A stretch of DNA of 64,000 nt from Chitinophaga costaii (GTDB lineage Bacteria; Bacteroidota; Bacteroidia; Chitinophagales; Chitinophagaceae), in NCBI RefSeq assembly GCF_900094705.1, contig NZ_FMAR01000011.1, positions 62,001 to 126,000 on the forward strand, given 5' to 3'. Under the pieces are notes generated by a model, which saw only the letters and a list, made by a program, of their open reading frames with translations, was not told the DNA's origin and searched no databases. The translations under genes were made by a program, and so were the position numbers. Position 1 is the stretch's first letter. Every line of letters begins with the position of its first letter. Of this stretch, positions 44,165 to 55,710 are shown piece after piece.

Positions 44165-46249
44165 TTAGCCGATGTTTTTGTAACGCAGCCGAATGGAATT
44201 AATGGCCAGTACTACGTCGGAAATGGCCATTACGCCGGCGGCCAGGATAGGGTTCAGGAAGCCCAACGCGGCAATGGGGATGGCGATTACATTGTAGGCA
44301 AAGGCCCAAAATAAATTCTGCTTAATGGTGAGATAAGTATGCTTACCCAGTCCCAGTGCCAGCGGCAAACCCGCCAGGTCGTTCTTGAGCAGCACCACAT
44401 TGGCACTTTGCATCGCTACCTGGGTGGCATCGCTCAGGGAAATACCAATGGTGGCTTTGGCCAGTGCCGGGGCATCGTTAATGCCATCGCCGATCATGGC
44501 AGTGGGGCCACGCTGCAGGATTTCATCCATGCGTTGTAATTTTTGCGCTGGCATTTGTGCGGCATAAACTTCCGTAATGCCCAGTTGCTGTGCAATGGCA
44601 TTACACTTATAAGCCGTGTCGCCACTAAGCAGGATGGTGCGGATGCCTTTGTCTTGCAACGTTTTCACTACCTGTGCAGCATTGGGGCGCAGCTCATCGG
44701 CCAGGTTTACCCAGCCGGCCAGCTGCCCATTTTTGAGCAGGTAGATGCTGTGGGTATCGTCGTTGGTTACCAGATTAGCAAGGGCATAGGCGCCCAATTG
44801 CCATACATTGCCGGCCTTATCTTTGGCCCGCATGCCCAGGCCCTTTACTTCCCGCACCTGTAGCAACCCCACATCCCCGGCCCCTTTCCAGGCATTCACT
44901 ACAGAACGGGCAATGGGGTGGGAGGAAAATTTTTCCAGGCTGTACACCGTAGCCCGGAAGGTGTGGTCATCCATGTCTTCGAAATAATACTCGCCTATTT
45001 GCAGTTTGCCGGTAGTAAGCGTACCTGTTTTATCGAACACCACCTGGCGGATATCTTTGAAGGCTTCCAGGGTATGGGCGCCCTTGATCAGTATTCCATG
45101 GCGCGCTGCGCGGCCCAGGCCTACCATTACCGCTGCCGGCGTAGCCAGGCCCATGGCGCAGGGGCAGGCAATGACCAGCACGGCGATGGCCCGCATCATA
45201 GCCGTTTGTAAAGGGGTATGTCCGATAAAGAGCCAAGCCAGGAAAGTAAACAGCGCAATGCCCAACACCAGGGGCACAAAAATGGCGCTGATCCGGTCGG
45301 CCAGTTTTTGCATGGGCGGTTTGTTGTGCTGCGCCTGCCTTACCAGTTCAATGATATAACTAAGTACCGTGTTTTTGCCCGTGGCGGTGATGAAAACCTT
45401 TACTGTACCAGATTCCAGGATAGTGCCGCCTATTACTTTATCTTTTTCTTTGCGCTGTACCGGCTCACTTTCGCCATTAATCATTGCTTCATTGATGGTG
45501 GCCTGGCCCCAGTAAATGGTACCATCCATCGGCACTTTATCGCCGGTGTTGATGAGTACCTGGTTATCTACTTCCTGTATTTCCTCGCGGCCATCTTCCC
45601 CGGTGGTCAGGAGGCGGGCGCTGGTTTTTTGCAGTTGCACGAGGGAGGTGATGGCAGTCGTGGTTTGTTTCACCGTTCTTTCTTCCAGCAGGTTGCCCAC
45701 AAATACCAGCAGGATAATGGAAGCCGCCGTTTCGTAAAAGAGATAATCGTGCCCCAGCTGAAAGATGGTACCATACAGGCTATACCCATAAGCAGCCGTA
45801 GCGCCCAGGGCCACCAGTACATCCATATTGGCCACGCCATTGCGCAGCGAGCGCACGCCGCTACGGCCAAAATACCAAAGTCCCATAACATATACCGGGG
45901 TACTCAGGGCCAGCTGTACCAGCGGCTGTTGCAGCGCCGGCCAGGGCAGCCACATATGCAGCAGCAGGGGCAGGGTGAAGATGGCACAGAAAATTGCTTT
46001 GAAGGAAAGCGTTTGCCAAAAGGGAATGGCACGGGCTTCCTCATCTGGCATTTGTACCGTATAGCCCAGGCCATGTATGCCTTTCAGCACTTCGCCTACA
46101 TCGGCACCAGTGGGCGGCTGAAAGCTTACCTCATCTGTGGCAAAGCTTACGTTTACATCGGCCATGCCTTTGTTCTCTAAATATTTGGATACCGACAAAG
46201 CACAGTTGGTACAGTGCATGCCGATTACTTTGCAGTGAATTGTTTCCAT
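44165..46249 (-). CDS. Heavy-metal-translocating P-type ATPase, copper type
   Basis: P1B-type ATPase exporting copper(I)-like ions from the cytosol. The 694 residues start with a heavy-metal-associated domain with 'GMHCTNCA' (Cys13, Cys16), then eight membrane helices. The ion-binding CPC motif is in 'IACPCAMGLATP', the phosphorylated Asp in 'FDKTGTLT', the actuator loop in 'MINGESEP', the His-Pro dipeptide in 'SSHPIAR' and the hinge 'GDGINDAPAL'. All motifs are intact. Copper CopA is the best fit. It is transcribed towards recQ with a -7 box about 38 bp upstream of its ATG and diverges from tsaE. Confidence 0.95.
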   Translation of the reverse strand: METIHCKVIGMHCTNCALSVSKYLENKGMADVNVSFATDEVSFQPPTGADVGEVLKGIHGLGYTVQMPDEEARAIPFWQTLSFKAIFCAIFTLPLLLHMWLPWPALQQPLVQLALSTPVYVMGLWYFGRSGVRSLRNGVANMDVLVALGATAAYGYSLYGTIFQLGHDYLFYETAASIILLVFVGNLLEERTVKQTTTAITSLVQLQKTSARLLTTGEDGREEIQEVDNQVLINTGDKVPMDGTIYWGQATINEAMINGESEPVQRKEKDKVIGGTILESGTVKVFITATGKNTVLSYIIELVRQAQHNKPPMQKLADRISAIFVPLVLGIALFTFLAWLFIGHTPLQTAMMRAIAVLVIACPCAMGLATPAAVMVGLGRAARHGILIKGAHTLEAFKDIRQVVFDKTGTLTTGKLQIGEYYFEDMDDHTFRATVYSLEKFSSHPIARSVVNAWKGAGDVGLLQVREVKGLGMRAKDKAGNVWQLGAYALANLVTNDDTHSIYLLKNGQLAGWVNLADELRPNAAQVVKTLQDKGIRTILLSGDTAYKCNAIAQQLGITEVYAAQMPAQKLQRMDEILQRGPTAMIGDGINDAPALAKATIGISLSDATQVAMQSANVVLLKNDLAGLPLALGLGKHTYLTIKQNLFWAFAYNVIAIPIAALGFLNPILAAGVMAISDVVLAINSIRLRYKNIG

Positions 46250-46286
46250 GGTATTGGTCGCGCTTAATGCGTGCTATTGTGTAAGA

Positions 46287-46294
46287 CAAATTTA
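46287..46294 (-). promoter_or_regulatory. -7 box of the copper ATPase gene
   Basis: Exact TAAATTTG on the minus strand, 38 bp before the ATG. No TTG at the expected -33 distance was found. Confidence 0.4.
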
Positions 46295-46373
46295 CCGCAT
46301 CGTGCGGGCGTATGCATAAAAATTATTGCAACGGCACTTCAATTAGGAAGACCGCCGCCTTGGGGAAATGCTG

Positions 46374-46381
46374 TAATTTTG
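46374..46381 (+). promoter_or_regulatory. -7 box directly before tsaE
   Basis: Exact TAATTTTG followed after only 4 nt by the tsaE ATG. If used, initiation would fall on or next to the start codon. The -33 element is not visible. Confidence 0.36.
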
Positions 46382-46385
46382 CGGC

Positions 46386-46823
46386 ATGGAACGCATTTTC
46401 ACGTATGAAGCGCTGCCGGAAACGGCCCGTTTGTTCTGGGAAAAATTTTCCGCCGCTACCGTGTTTGCCTTTGATGGGCAGATGGGCGCCGGTAAAACTA
46501 CTTTCATAAAAGCCCTTTGCGCTGCCAAACAGGTAGCAGACGTTACCTCCAGCCCTACCTTTTCCATCATCAACGAATATCATTATGCTAGCCCTGCGGG
46601 CCATGATCAATGCATCTATCACCTGGATCTTTACCGCCTGCGCAATGAGCAGGAGGCGCTGGATGCCGGCGTGGAAGATTGTTTGTACAGTGGGGGTATT
46701 TGTTTTGTGGAGTGGCCGGGCATTATAGCCAACCTCCTGCCCCCAGATACCGTGCTGGTGCAACTGGAAGCGATGCCCGATCAAAAAAGGCTGCTAAGGG
46801 CAGGCCCTGCTTTTCGCAAATAA
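46386..46823 (+). CDS. tsaE: TsaE, tRNA threonylcarbamoyladenosine synthesis ATPase
   Basis: P-loop ATPase needed with TsaB and TsaD for the t6A modification of ANN-decoding tRNAs. The 145 residues contain Walker A 'GQMGAGKTTFIK' at about 34–45, 'VTSSPTFSIINEYH' with the switch Thr, and 'YHLDLYRLRNEQEA' with the conserved LDxYR, and 'CFVEWPG'. Normal size. It starts 4 bp after a -7 box, ends just before the alanine dehydrogenase promoter, and diverges from the copper ATPase gene. Confidence 0.94.
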   Translation: MERIFTYEALPETARLFWEKFSAATVFAFDGQMGAGKTTFIKALCAAKQVADVTSSPTFSIINEYHYASPAGHDQCIYHLDLYRLRNEQEALDAGVEDCLYSGGICFVEWPGIIANLLPPDTVLVQLEAMPDQKRLLRAGPAFRK

Positions 46824-46826
46824 CAG

Positions 46827-46834
46827 TATCTTTG
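46827..46834 (+). promoter_or_regulatory. -7 box of the alanine dehydrogenase gene
   Basis: Exact TATCTTTG 40 bp before the ATG at 46875, directly after the tsaE stop. No TTG in the expected place upstream. Confidence 0.42.
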
Positions 46835-46874
46835 GAAACACCATCATTTTACCTTCAATTAATTGGCTTATCAT

Positions 46875-48092
46875 ATGGAGCAGCGGCAAAAACCGGTTGT
46901 GAGTGCGGGCTTTACTTATTCTCCATTGGAAGAGATGTTAGACATCCCTCAGAAAAATACCCGTCTTCATATTGGTATTCCCAAGGAAACTTCATTCCAG
47001 GAAAACCGTATTGCGCTTACGCCTGACGCTGTAAGCATCCTGACACACAACGGGCATAATATCGTGGTAGAACACGGTGCCGGCGACGGGTCTCACTTCT
47101 TCGACACCGACTACGCAGAAGCCGGCGCAGAAATACATTACGACAAGGCATCGGTGTTTAAAGCAGATATCATCCTCAAATCGGCCCCGCTGAATGACAC
47201 GGAGATAGACCTGCTGCGGCCTCACCAGATTGTGATCTCCCCTATACACCTGGCGGCCCTGCAGGCCGAGCAAATGCAGCGGATGATGGATAAACGCATT
47301 ACCCTGCTCTCTTTCGAAAACCTGAAAGACGATGCTGGTACTTACCCCATCGTACGCGCGATGAGCGAGATCGCTGGCGGAGCTGTGATGCTGCTGGCCG
47401 GCCAATACCTTAGCAACGCACACCACGGCAAAGGCATTTTGCTAGGTGGTGTTACCGGCATTCCCCCTACCAAAGTGGTGATCATCGGCGCTGGCATAGT
47501 GGGCGAATTTGCAGCCCGTACAGCCCTGGCCCTGGGATCTTCCGTGAAAGTTTTTGATAATAATATTTACAAACTGAAACGCCTGCAAAACAATATCGGC
47601 GTGCGGGTATTCACCTCCGTGGTGCATCCCAAGGTGCTGGCCGAACAGCTGCGCAATGCGGATGTAGCCGTGGGCGCGCTTTCTTCCAGCAACGGCCGTA
47701 CGCCGGTAGTGGTGTCAGAAACCATGGTGAGCAACATGAAGGCAGGCGCCGTGATCGTGGACGTGAGCATAGACCGGGGCGGCTGCTTTGAAACTTCCCA
47801 CATCACCAGCCACGAAAATCCCATCTTCAAAAAATACGACGTAGTGCATTACTGCGTGCCCAATATCGCCTCCGGTTTTGCCCGCACCGCCTCGGAAGCC
47901 ATCAGCAACGTGCTCATGCCCCTGCTCATAGAAGCCGCAGACGACGGCGGTTTCGAGAACCTGGTATGGATAAAACGCGGCGTGCGCAATGGCATTTACC
48001 TCTACAAAGGCGCGCTCACCAATTATCATCTCAGCGAGCGCTTTAAATTGAAGTATACGGACCTGGAGCTGCTGCTGGCGGTGAAAAGGTAG
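46875..48092 (+). CDS. ald: Alanine dehydrogenase
   Basis: NAD-dependent conversion of L-alanine to pyruvate and ammonium, or the reverse. The 405 residues belong to the alanine dehydrogenase/transhydrogenase family: 'GIPKETSFQENRIALTP' carries the substrate-binding Arg and Lys, 'IISPIHLAAL'-type strand the His, and the nucleotide-binding domain has 'GGVTGIPPTKVVIIGAG'. It is of the Bacteroidota-type variant, with a longer N-terminus (about 30 residues) than the Bacillus enzyme. The ATG at 46875 is chosen; a TTG at 46863 is less likely. Confidence 0.93.
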   Translation: MEQRQKPVVSAGFTYSPLEEMLDIPQKNTRLHIGIPKETSFQENRIALTPDAVSILTHNGHNIVVEHGAGDGSHFFDTDYAEAGAEIHYDKASVFKADIILKSAPLNDTEIDLLRPHQIVISPIHLAALQAEQMQRMMDKRITLLSFENLKDDAGTYPIVRAMSEIAGGAVMLLAGQYLSNAHHGKGILLGGVTGIPPTKVVIIGAGIVGEFAARTALALGSSVKVFDNNIYKLKRLQNNIGVRVFTSVVHPKVLAEQLRNADVAVGALSSSNGRTPVVVSETMVSNMKAGAVIVDVSIDRGGCFETSHITSHENPIFKKYDVVHYCVPNIASGFARTASEAISNVLMPLLIEAADDGGFENLVWIKRGVRNGIYLYKGALTNYHLSERFKLKYTDLELLLAVKR

Positions 48093-48415
48093 TATGTAGT
48101 AAGTATTACTTAACACATGTGATGACTCCATACACCCAAAAGCGAAGGCCGGAAACATAGCGCTTATTACAGTTCCAGCTTACTCATCCACTTTCCTACT
48201 CCTGCTGCCAGCAGCGTCAGTGCGCGCAGATTCGCGTTACGCCGAGGTTCTATAACAAAATATAAAAGACACAGTGTCAATTCCGCATTTGTAAATGATA
48301 AAAAACGGTTAACTAGTGGATTTGAAATAAATTCTAACCAGGTTAATTTCTTATTTTACAATAGCTTTAAATAATAAAGCACGGCAATTTGTGCAGCTGG
48401 TCAAACCAAATTTTT
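48093..48415. other. Intergenic region, no gene seen
   Basis: About 320 bp between alanine dehydrogenase and a small protein gene. No hairpin terminator, tRNA or clear promoter box was recognised. Confidence 0.45.
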
Positions 48416-48754
48416 ATGAAAAAGCATGCCCATGTGAATCCGGTTTTTTATGGCCTCCAATCTTCGCGTAAAGAATCATTTACCGGAACCATAAATGCGC
48501 TCAAAAAAAAGATGAACCTTGACGATATGGACCTGGCAGATGAAACAATCTGTAAAGCGCTCAATATTGATATGGAACAGTTCGCTACTTATTGGGAAGC
48601 GGATGAGGCACCTAAAGCGATATTTGATGCCCTTAAAACTGCCTATCCAACCTTTTTGAAAGGTGTTGAAGTTACCAAGATTTCATTTGAAGAATTCCAG
48701 GAAGACCCTTTGGAGGTAGAAAGAAAACAAGCTGCTCAGGATCAAAATGAATAG
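48416..48754 (+). CDS. Small hypothetical protein (112 aa)
   Basis: A 112-residue acidic, helical protein that I do not recognise. It begins 'MKKHAHVNPVFYGLQSSRK' and ends with a Glu/Gln-rich stretch; there is no signal peptide or membrane segment. The middle ('DLADETICKALNIDMEQF', 'AIFDALKTAYPTFLKGV') is helical. The ATG at 48416 is preferred to a TTG at 48389. It stands alone between an intergenic gap and the convergent uppP gene, so context gives no clue. Coding character is reasonable but not certain. Confidence 0.72.
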   Translation: MKKHAHVNPVFYGLQSSRKESFTGTINALKKKMNLDDMDLADETICKALNIDMEQFATYWEADEAPKAIFDALKTAYPTFLKGVEVTKISFEEFQEDPLEVERKQAAQDQNE

Positions 48755-48931
48755 CGCTATTTGCGGCCTGCGGCTGAAATACTGACTTTTCCTTGGATAG
48801 AATAAGCAATGTGCCTGGGGCATCGAAACGCCAGACTTCTTGCAGCTATAGCAACATAGCCAGCTCGTTCCCCTGCAGGAAGCCGGAACCAGCTGACCAC
48901 CTGGAATACGCAATACCGACTACTTATATCA

Positions 48932-49732
48932 CTACACCTGCAGGTTAAATCCAAAATAAATAGCCGCCAGGATCGCCGCACCTACGATGATGCGATAGTA
49001 GCCCCACATTTTAAACCCATATTTTTTCAGGGCGCCGATAAAGAATTTAATGGCCAGCATGGCCACTACAAAAGCGATCACGTTACCAATGAGCAATAGT
49101 TTCAGGTTGTCATGATTGGCCATGATCAGCTCCCGGCCTTTCAGCAATTTATAACCGGTAGCCGCCGCCATGGTAGGTACGGCCAGAAAGAACGAAAATT
49201 CCGCCGCCTCGCTCCGGGTGAGCTTTTGCTGCATACCGCCCACGATGGTAGCGGCGCTGCGGCTTACCCCGGGAATCAATGCCAGGCATTGAAAGAAACC
49301 TATGCGCAGGGCCTGGAAGGGCGTGACTTTTTCCACGCTGTCGATCTTAGGATTCGTGAACATTTTATCTACGAACAATAAGAAAATACCTCCCAACAGC
49401 AGGGTAATACCCACGGTGAGCGGGCTTTCCATGAGGGCGTCGATCTTATCGGCGAAAAGATAACCGAAGATCAGCGCTGGCAGCACCGCGATGAAGAGTT
49501 TAAAATAAAAAGCAAAACGATTTTTGTCGAACACGAAGAACTTCTTCCAGTACAGCACTACCACGGCCAGGATGGCGCCCAGCTGGATGGCTACTTCATA
49601 CAATTTTACAAATTCGTCTTTGTTGATGCCCAGCACCGAGCTGGCAATGATCATGTGACCGGTGGAGGAAATGGGCAGGTACTCCGTGAGCCCTTCCACG
49701 ATAGCGAGTATAATGGCCTGTATCAGGTTCAT
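48932..49732 (-). CDS. uppP: Undecaprenyl-diphosphatase UppP (BacA)
   Basis: Integral membrane phosphatase that recycles undecaprenyl diphosphate for peptidoglycan and other wall polymers. The 266 residues have about eight membrane helices and both signature segments: 'EGLTEYLPISSTGHMI' near the N-terminus and 'PGVSRSAATIVGGM' in the middle. The ATG at 49732 starts the usual 'NLIQAIILAIVEG'; an 11-residue extension is unlikely. It follows the DUF3098 gene behind a hairpin. Confidence 0.95.
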   Translation of the reverse strand: MNLIQAIILAIVEGLTEYLPISSTGHMIIASSVLGINKDEFVKLYEVAIQLGAILAVVVLYWKKFFVFDKNRFAFYFKLFIAVLPALIFGYLFADKIDALMESPLTVGITLLLGGIFLLFVDKMFTNPKIDSVEKVTPFQALRIGFFQCLALIPGVSRSAATIVGGMQQKLTRSEAAEFSFFLAVPTMAAATGYKLLKGRELIMANHDNLKLLLIGNVIAFVVAMLAIKFFIGALKKYGFKMWGYYRIIVGAAILAAIYFGFNLQV

Positions 49733-49763
49733 AATAAAGATTTGGCAAAAAATAAGGACATAC

Positions 49764-49790
49764 AAAAAGCGATGGATCCCATCGCTTTTT
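49764..49790 (-). terminator. Terminator-like hairpin between DUF3098 gene and uppP
   Basis: AAAAAGCGATGG and CCATCGCTTTTT form a 12-bp stem with a 3-nt loop; T runs flank it on both strands. It ends the ftsX–DUF3098 transcript, partly or fully, before uppP. Confidence 0.7.
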
Positions 49791-49819
49791 GTGAAAATTG
49801 CAATATCATCAACACCGGC

Positions 49820-50140
49820 TTAGGCGGTTTTTTCTTCCACCGGTTTAAAATCTTTGGGTTTGCGCATGATGGCATATGCCTCGATGCCCAGGCCGATCAG
49901 GATCACGATCGGGGCCAAGGTAATACGGCGCCAGCTGTACACCTCTTCCGGTTTAAAGCTGTTGGGATCATTGCTGCCACCACCGGTCATCAGCAGGAAG
50001 CCCACTACGATTACCACCAGGCCAACTAACATGATCTTGTAGCTTTCTTTGGAAAACAGGAAACGGTTATCTACTACCACTGCTGCTTTGTCGGCTTGCT
50101 TTTCTGCCGGCTTAGCCGACTGTCTAACTCCTTTAGCCAT
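49820..50140 (-). CDS. DUF3098 membrane protein
   Basis: A 106-residue protein with two membrane helices (about 33–52 'IMLVGLVVIVVGFLLMTGG' and 75–95 'APIVILIGLGIEAYAIM') separated by a short periplasmic or cytosolic loop and with charged ends. It fits DUF3098, a family found in Bacteroidota next to ftsX and uppP, as here. Function unknown; the linkage suggests cell division or wall precursor recycling. The ATG at 50140 is chosen because upstream residues are not membrane-like. Confidence 0.9.
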   Translation of the reverse strand: MAKGVRQSAKPAEKQADKAAVVVDNRFLFSKESYKIMLVGLVVIVVGFLLMTGGGSNDPNSFKPEEVYSWRRITLAPIVILIGLGIEAYAIMRKPKDFKPVEEKTA

Positions 50141-50258
50141 AATAATTTTTAAAATTGGAAAGCAATATACGATTAATGTTGAACTCCCAACACCAAAACC
50201 GCCCAAGCACGGCCCTGACACGCCGAATGCCCAGAAAATAGGGTCCAGTACCGCAGCA

Positions 50259-51131
50259 TCAATACAGGTCGTCCAGCTTCAGGCGCAGGTACTTCATCAC
50301 AGAACGGTGGGTACTGGTGAGGCAAATGCCCACACCCAATACCAGCATGCCCAGGAATAATATGCCGATCATGAAATAATCGCTTAGCCCACCGAATTCC
50401 GGCAATAGCTGGTTGGTGCCATACAGCACGCCCACCAGGCCTATAATGGCCAGCAGGGCGCTAATGCCCCCATTGATGATACCGCGCAGGTCAAAGGGCT
50501 TGGCGATGAACCAACGGGTAGCGCCCACCATCTGCATGGTTTTGATGAGGAAGCGGTTGCTAAACATGGCCAGGCGAATGGTATTGTCTATAAGTACTAT
50601 GACCACCAGGGCCAGCAGCACACACAAGGCCAGGATCACCAGGCCTATCCGGCGTACATTTTCGTTCAATTTGTCTACCAGGGCGCGTTGGTAGGATACT
50701 TCCCTCACGGCAGCATTCCGGGTAAAGGTGTTTTCTATTAACTTCAGGCTATCAGCATTCACATAATTAGACTTGGCCTTGATGTTGATGCTGGCGTAGA
50801 GTGGGTTATATCCTAGCAGGCTGGTAAAATCCTCTCCAAAATCTTTCTTAAAGCGCTGGGCCGCCATATCTTTGGACACATACTCAATGGAACGCACATA
50901 AGGCTTGGCCGCTATAGAATCTTTGAGCGCCTGGGCCTGGGCATCTTTCACATTATCCCGCAGGATCACCTGGATCTCTACGCTTTCCTTGAAATATACG
51001 CTCAGCTTATTGGCATGAATAACAATAAGCCCCAGCGTGCCAAGCAGGAAAAGCACCAGGGCTACCCCGATGATGGAGGATATGTAGGAAGGGCTGGATT
51101 TTTTCGATGAAGATTTCCCTGTTTGCGCCAT
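50259..51131 (-). CDS. ftsX: Cell division protein FtsX
   Basis: Membrane subunit of the FtsEX ABC complex, which in many bacteria activates septal wall hydrolases. The 290 residues have an N-terminal cytoplasmic tail, TM1 (about 26–46 'IIGVALVLFLLGTLGLIV'), a periplasmic domain with 'VQVILRDN'-like strand and a C-terminal FtsX/MacB permease unit with three helices. FtsE is not adjacent. It heads the ftsX–DUF3098–uppP order. The ATG at 51131 is preferred; an upstream ATG would add ten residues. Confidence 0.92.
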   Translation of the reverse strand: MAQTGKSSSKKSSPSYISSIIGVALVLFLLGTLGLIVIHANKLSVYFKESVEIQVILRDNVKDAQAQALKDSIAAKPYVRSIEYVSKDMAAQRFKKDFGEDFTSLLGYNPLYASINIKAKSNYVNADSLKLIENTFTRNAAVREVSYQRALVDKLNENVRRIGLVILALCVLLALVVIVLIDNTIRLAMFSNRFLIKTMQMVGATRWFIAKPFDLRGIINGGISALLAIIGLVGVLYGTNQLLPEFGGLSDYFMIGILFLGMLVLGVGICLTSTHRSVMKYLRLKLDDLY

Positions 51132-51168
51132 TAGTCCACGGTTTATGGGCGAAAATAACAAATATGTT

Positions 51169-51176
51169 TAATTTTG
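51169..51176 (+). promoter_or_regulatory. -7 box of leuS
   Basis: Exact TAATTTTG with 105 bp to the leuS ATG, giving a leader of roughly 100 nt, longer than for other genes here. No TTG in the expected -33 place. Confidence 0.42.
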
Positions 51177-51280
51177 CCGTCCCAACAGATTTAAATAGTT
51201 AACAAATTCAATGCCGTTGGCAAACAATGCCTTATTATTGTTTGCTTACCGCATCTGAAAAGACAGGATACAAGATTTTT

Positions 51281-54050
<2,770 letters not shown>

Positions 54051-54052
<2 letters not shown>

Positions 54053-54106
54053 TTATGAATTATGAATTATGAATTATGAATTATAAATTATAAATTATAA
54101 ATAATT
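54051..54106. repeat. Tandem 7-bp repeat array, AATTATG type
   Basis: Four AATTATG units followed by three AATTATA units and a partial copy, beginning at the leuS stop codon. It is the reverse complement of the array at 54226–54302. Confidence 0.9.
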
Positions 54107-54115
54107 TTGAGAGAA

Positions 54116-54163
54116 TAAAAAAAGTAGCGCCACTTTCCTTACGGAGTGGCGCTACTTTTTTTT
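54116..54163. terminator. Bidirectional terminator between leuS and the M28 peptidase gene
   Basis: AAAAAAAGTAGCGCCACT and AGTGGCGCTACTTTTTTT form an 18-bp stem with a 10-nt loop, with T runs on both strands, between convergent genes. Confidence 0.9.
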
Positions 54164-54225
54164 ATATTATGAACCTCATTTTCAACCTGGGATTCTATAT
54201 ACATCTACTGATAACTAAAGACAAG

Positions 54226-54302
54226 CATAATTCATAATTCATAATTCATAATTCATAATTAATAATTCATAATTCATAATTCATAATTCATAATTCATAA
54301 TT
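54226..54302. repeat. Tandem 7-bp repeat array, CATAATT type
   Basis: Eleven 7-bp units, ten CATAATT and one AATAATT. The array runs into the stop codon of the M28 peptidase gene. Together with the opposite array at 54051–54106 it could form a very long AT-rich hairpin around the terminator. Confidence 0.92.
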
Positions 54303-55608
54303 AATTCACTTTTGTTTTATCGATCCGGGTCGGCGTATCCTTGCCGCTTACAATTCCAGTGGCGCTGAGGGCGATGGCTTTGATGGTGTTGGTGATGTTG
54401 GTGATGTCCAGGCTTTTTACTTCGTCGCTTACGCTGTGGTATAATTTGTCGGAATCAATTTGGTCGGTGGAAATGGTGTGGGCGGGTACACCTAAACGGG
54501 CCAGGGTGGCGTTGTCAGAGCGGTAAAATAAGTTTTGCTCCGGATAGGGGTCCGGATAGAATTTGAAGACGGAGCCTTCCAGGTTTTTTTGCAGGATGGT
54601 GCCGAAATCACTGCGTTCATAGCCGGTGATAAAAGCACTGTTTACCCCAAATTTAGCTTCCTTGCCGATCATCTCTATGTTGAACATCGCTACAACGCTG
54701 TCTGCATTTAATTGGCGGGAAAAATAATGAGAACCGTAGCCGCCAATTTCCTCTGCGGTGAATGCTACGAAAACAAGCGTGCGCTCGTTGTTGTGCAAGT
54801 CATGAAAATGTTTGGCCAGTGCGATTACCGCGGTGGTGCCGGAAGCGTCATCGTCGGCGCCGTTAGCAATGCTGTCTTTCGCTTCATTGGCCGGGAGAAT
54901 GCCCAGGTGGTCATAATGACCGGAGAACACCACGTATTCGCCCTTTTTGCTTTTGCCGGGCAGTATGCCCACTACATTATTCAGCGGCGACTGTTCAATA
55001 TTTTGTTCCACCAGCAAGTTCCAATTATTAATGATGCTGTCTGCCGGACGTTTCAGCACAAACACCACGCTCTTGCTGCTGTCTAGCGTTTCACGGGCGC
55101 TGTTGTTAAAATAGCCGCGCAGTTGTTCAAAGGCAGTGGCATGTTTGGCATCTATCCAAACCAGCGTGTTGCGGGTAGCCTGCATGTTTTTGCGGATGGC
55201 ATCAAAGAACACGTCGTCGGGACCAATTTGCTCAATGGCAACGCGGCTATCCGCAGCCGTCCAGCCAATGTGGGAGGCGGCGCTGCGCAGCAGTACATTG
55301 TTTGCGGTGGCCGGGCTACCGTTTACCTGCAGTGATATGCTGGAAGGCTCCAATTTGTAAATGGCAAATTCCTGCCGGTAGCTTTTAGTGCCGGGAAGTG
55401 GCTGAAGACCGGCCTTTGCAAATTCCCTTTCAATAAAGGCCGATGCCCGCTGAATGTCTGGCGTAAAGGTTTTACGGCCCCGCATCTCGTCCGATGCCAG
55501 CGTGCTAACAATCCGTTTTACTTCGCTTTCTTTAATATCTTGCTGGGCATAAAGGGCGCAGGCGCTTTGTAATACCAGTAAGCCCGTGAATAAAATTTGG
55601 GTACGCAT
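54301..55608 (-). CDS. Secreted M28-family zinc aminopeptidase
   Basis: A 435-residue exported metallopeptidase. A signal peptide (about 1–22, 'ILFTGLLVLQSACALYA') is followed by a propeptide/PA-like stretch and the M28 catalytic domain with zinc ligands in 'FSGHYDHLG', 'GADDDASGT' and 'FTAEEIGG', then 'NIEMIGK' and a final His in 'VPAHTIST'. It removes N-terminal residues from peptides in the periplasm or outside. A lipobox is not convincing despite Cys at 17. The stop codon lies in the 7-bp repeat array. Confidence 0.93.
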   Translation of the reverse strand: MRTQILFTGLLVLQSACALYAQQDIKESEVKRIVSTLASDEMRGRKTFTPDIQRASAFIEREFAKAGLQPLPGTKSYRQEFAIYKLEPSSISLQVNGSPATANNVLLRSAASHIGWTAADSRVAIEQIGPDDVFFDAIRKNMQATRNTLVWIDAKHATAFEQLRGYFNNSARETLDSSKSVVFVLKRPADSIINNWNLLVEQNIEQSPLNNVVGILPGKSKKGEYVVFSGHYDHLGILPANEAKDSIANGADDDASGTTAVIALAKHFHDLHNNERTLVFVAFTAEEIGGYGSHYFSRQLNADSVVAMFNIEMIGKEAKFGVNSAFITGYERSDFGTILQKNLEGSVFKFYPDPYPEQNLFYRSDNATLARLGVPAHTISTDQIDSDKLYHSVSDEVKSLDITNITNTIKAIALSATGIVSGKDTPTRIDKTKVN

Positions 55609-55651
55609 AGTGGGTGGCTAGGTTTAGTCACGTAAAATAAAGCATTCTTGC

Positions 55652-55659
55652 TATTTTTG
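55652..55659 (+). promoter_or_regulatory. -7 box of ruvB
   Basis: Exact TATTTTTG 51 bp before the ruvB ATG. No TTG lies at the expected distance upstream. Confidence 0.4.
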
Positions 55660-55710
55660 CCTTGGGTTAATTGTTAATCGGGGAATACCCCTTAACGAAA
55701 GGATTAACAC

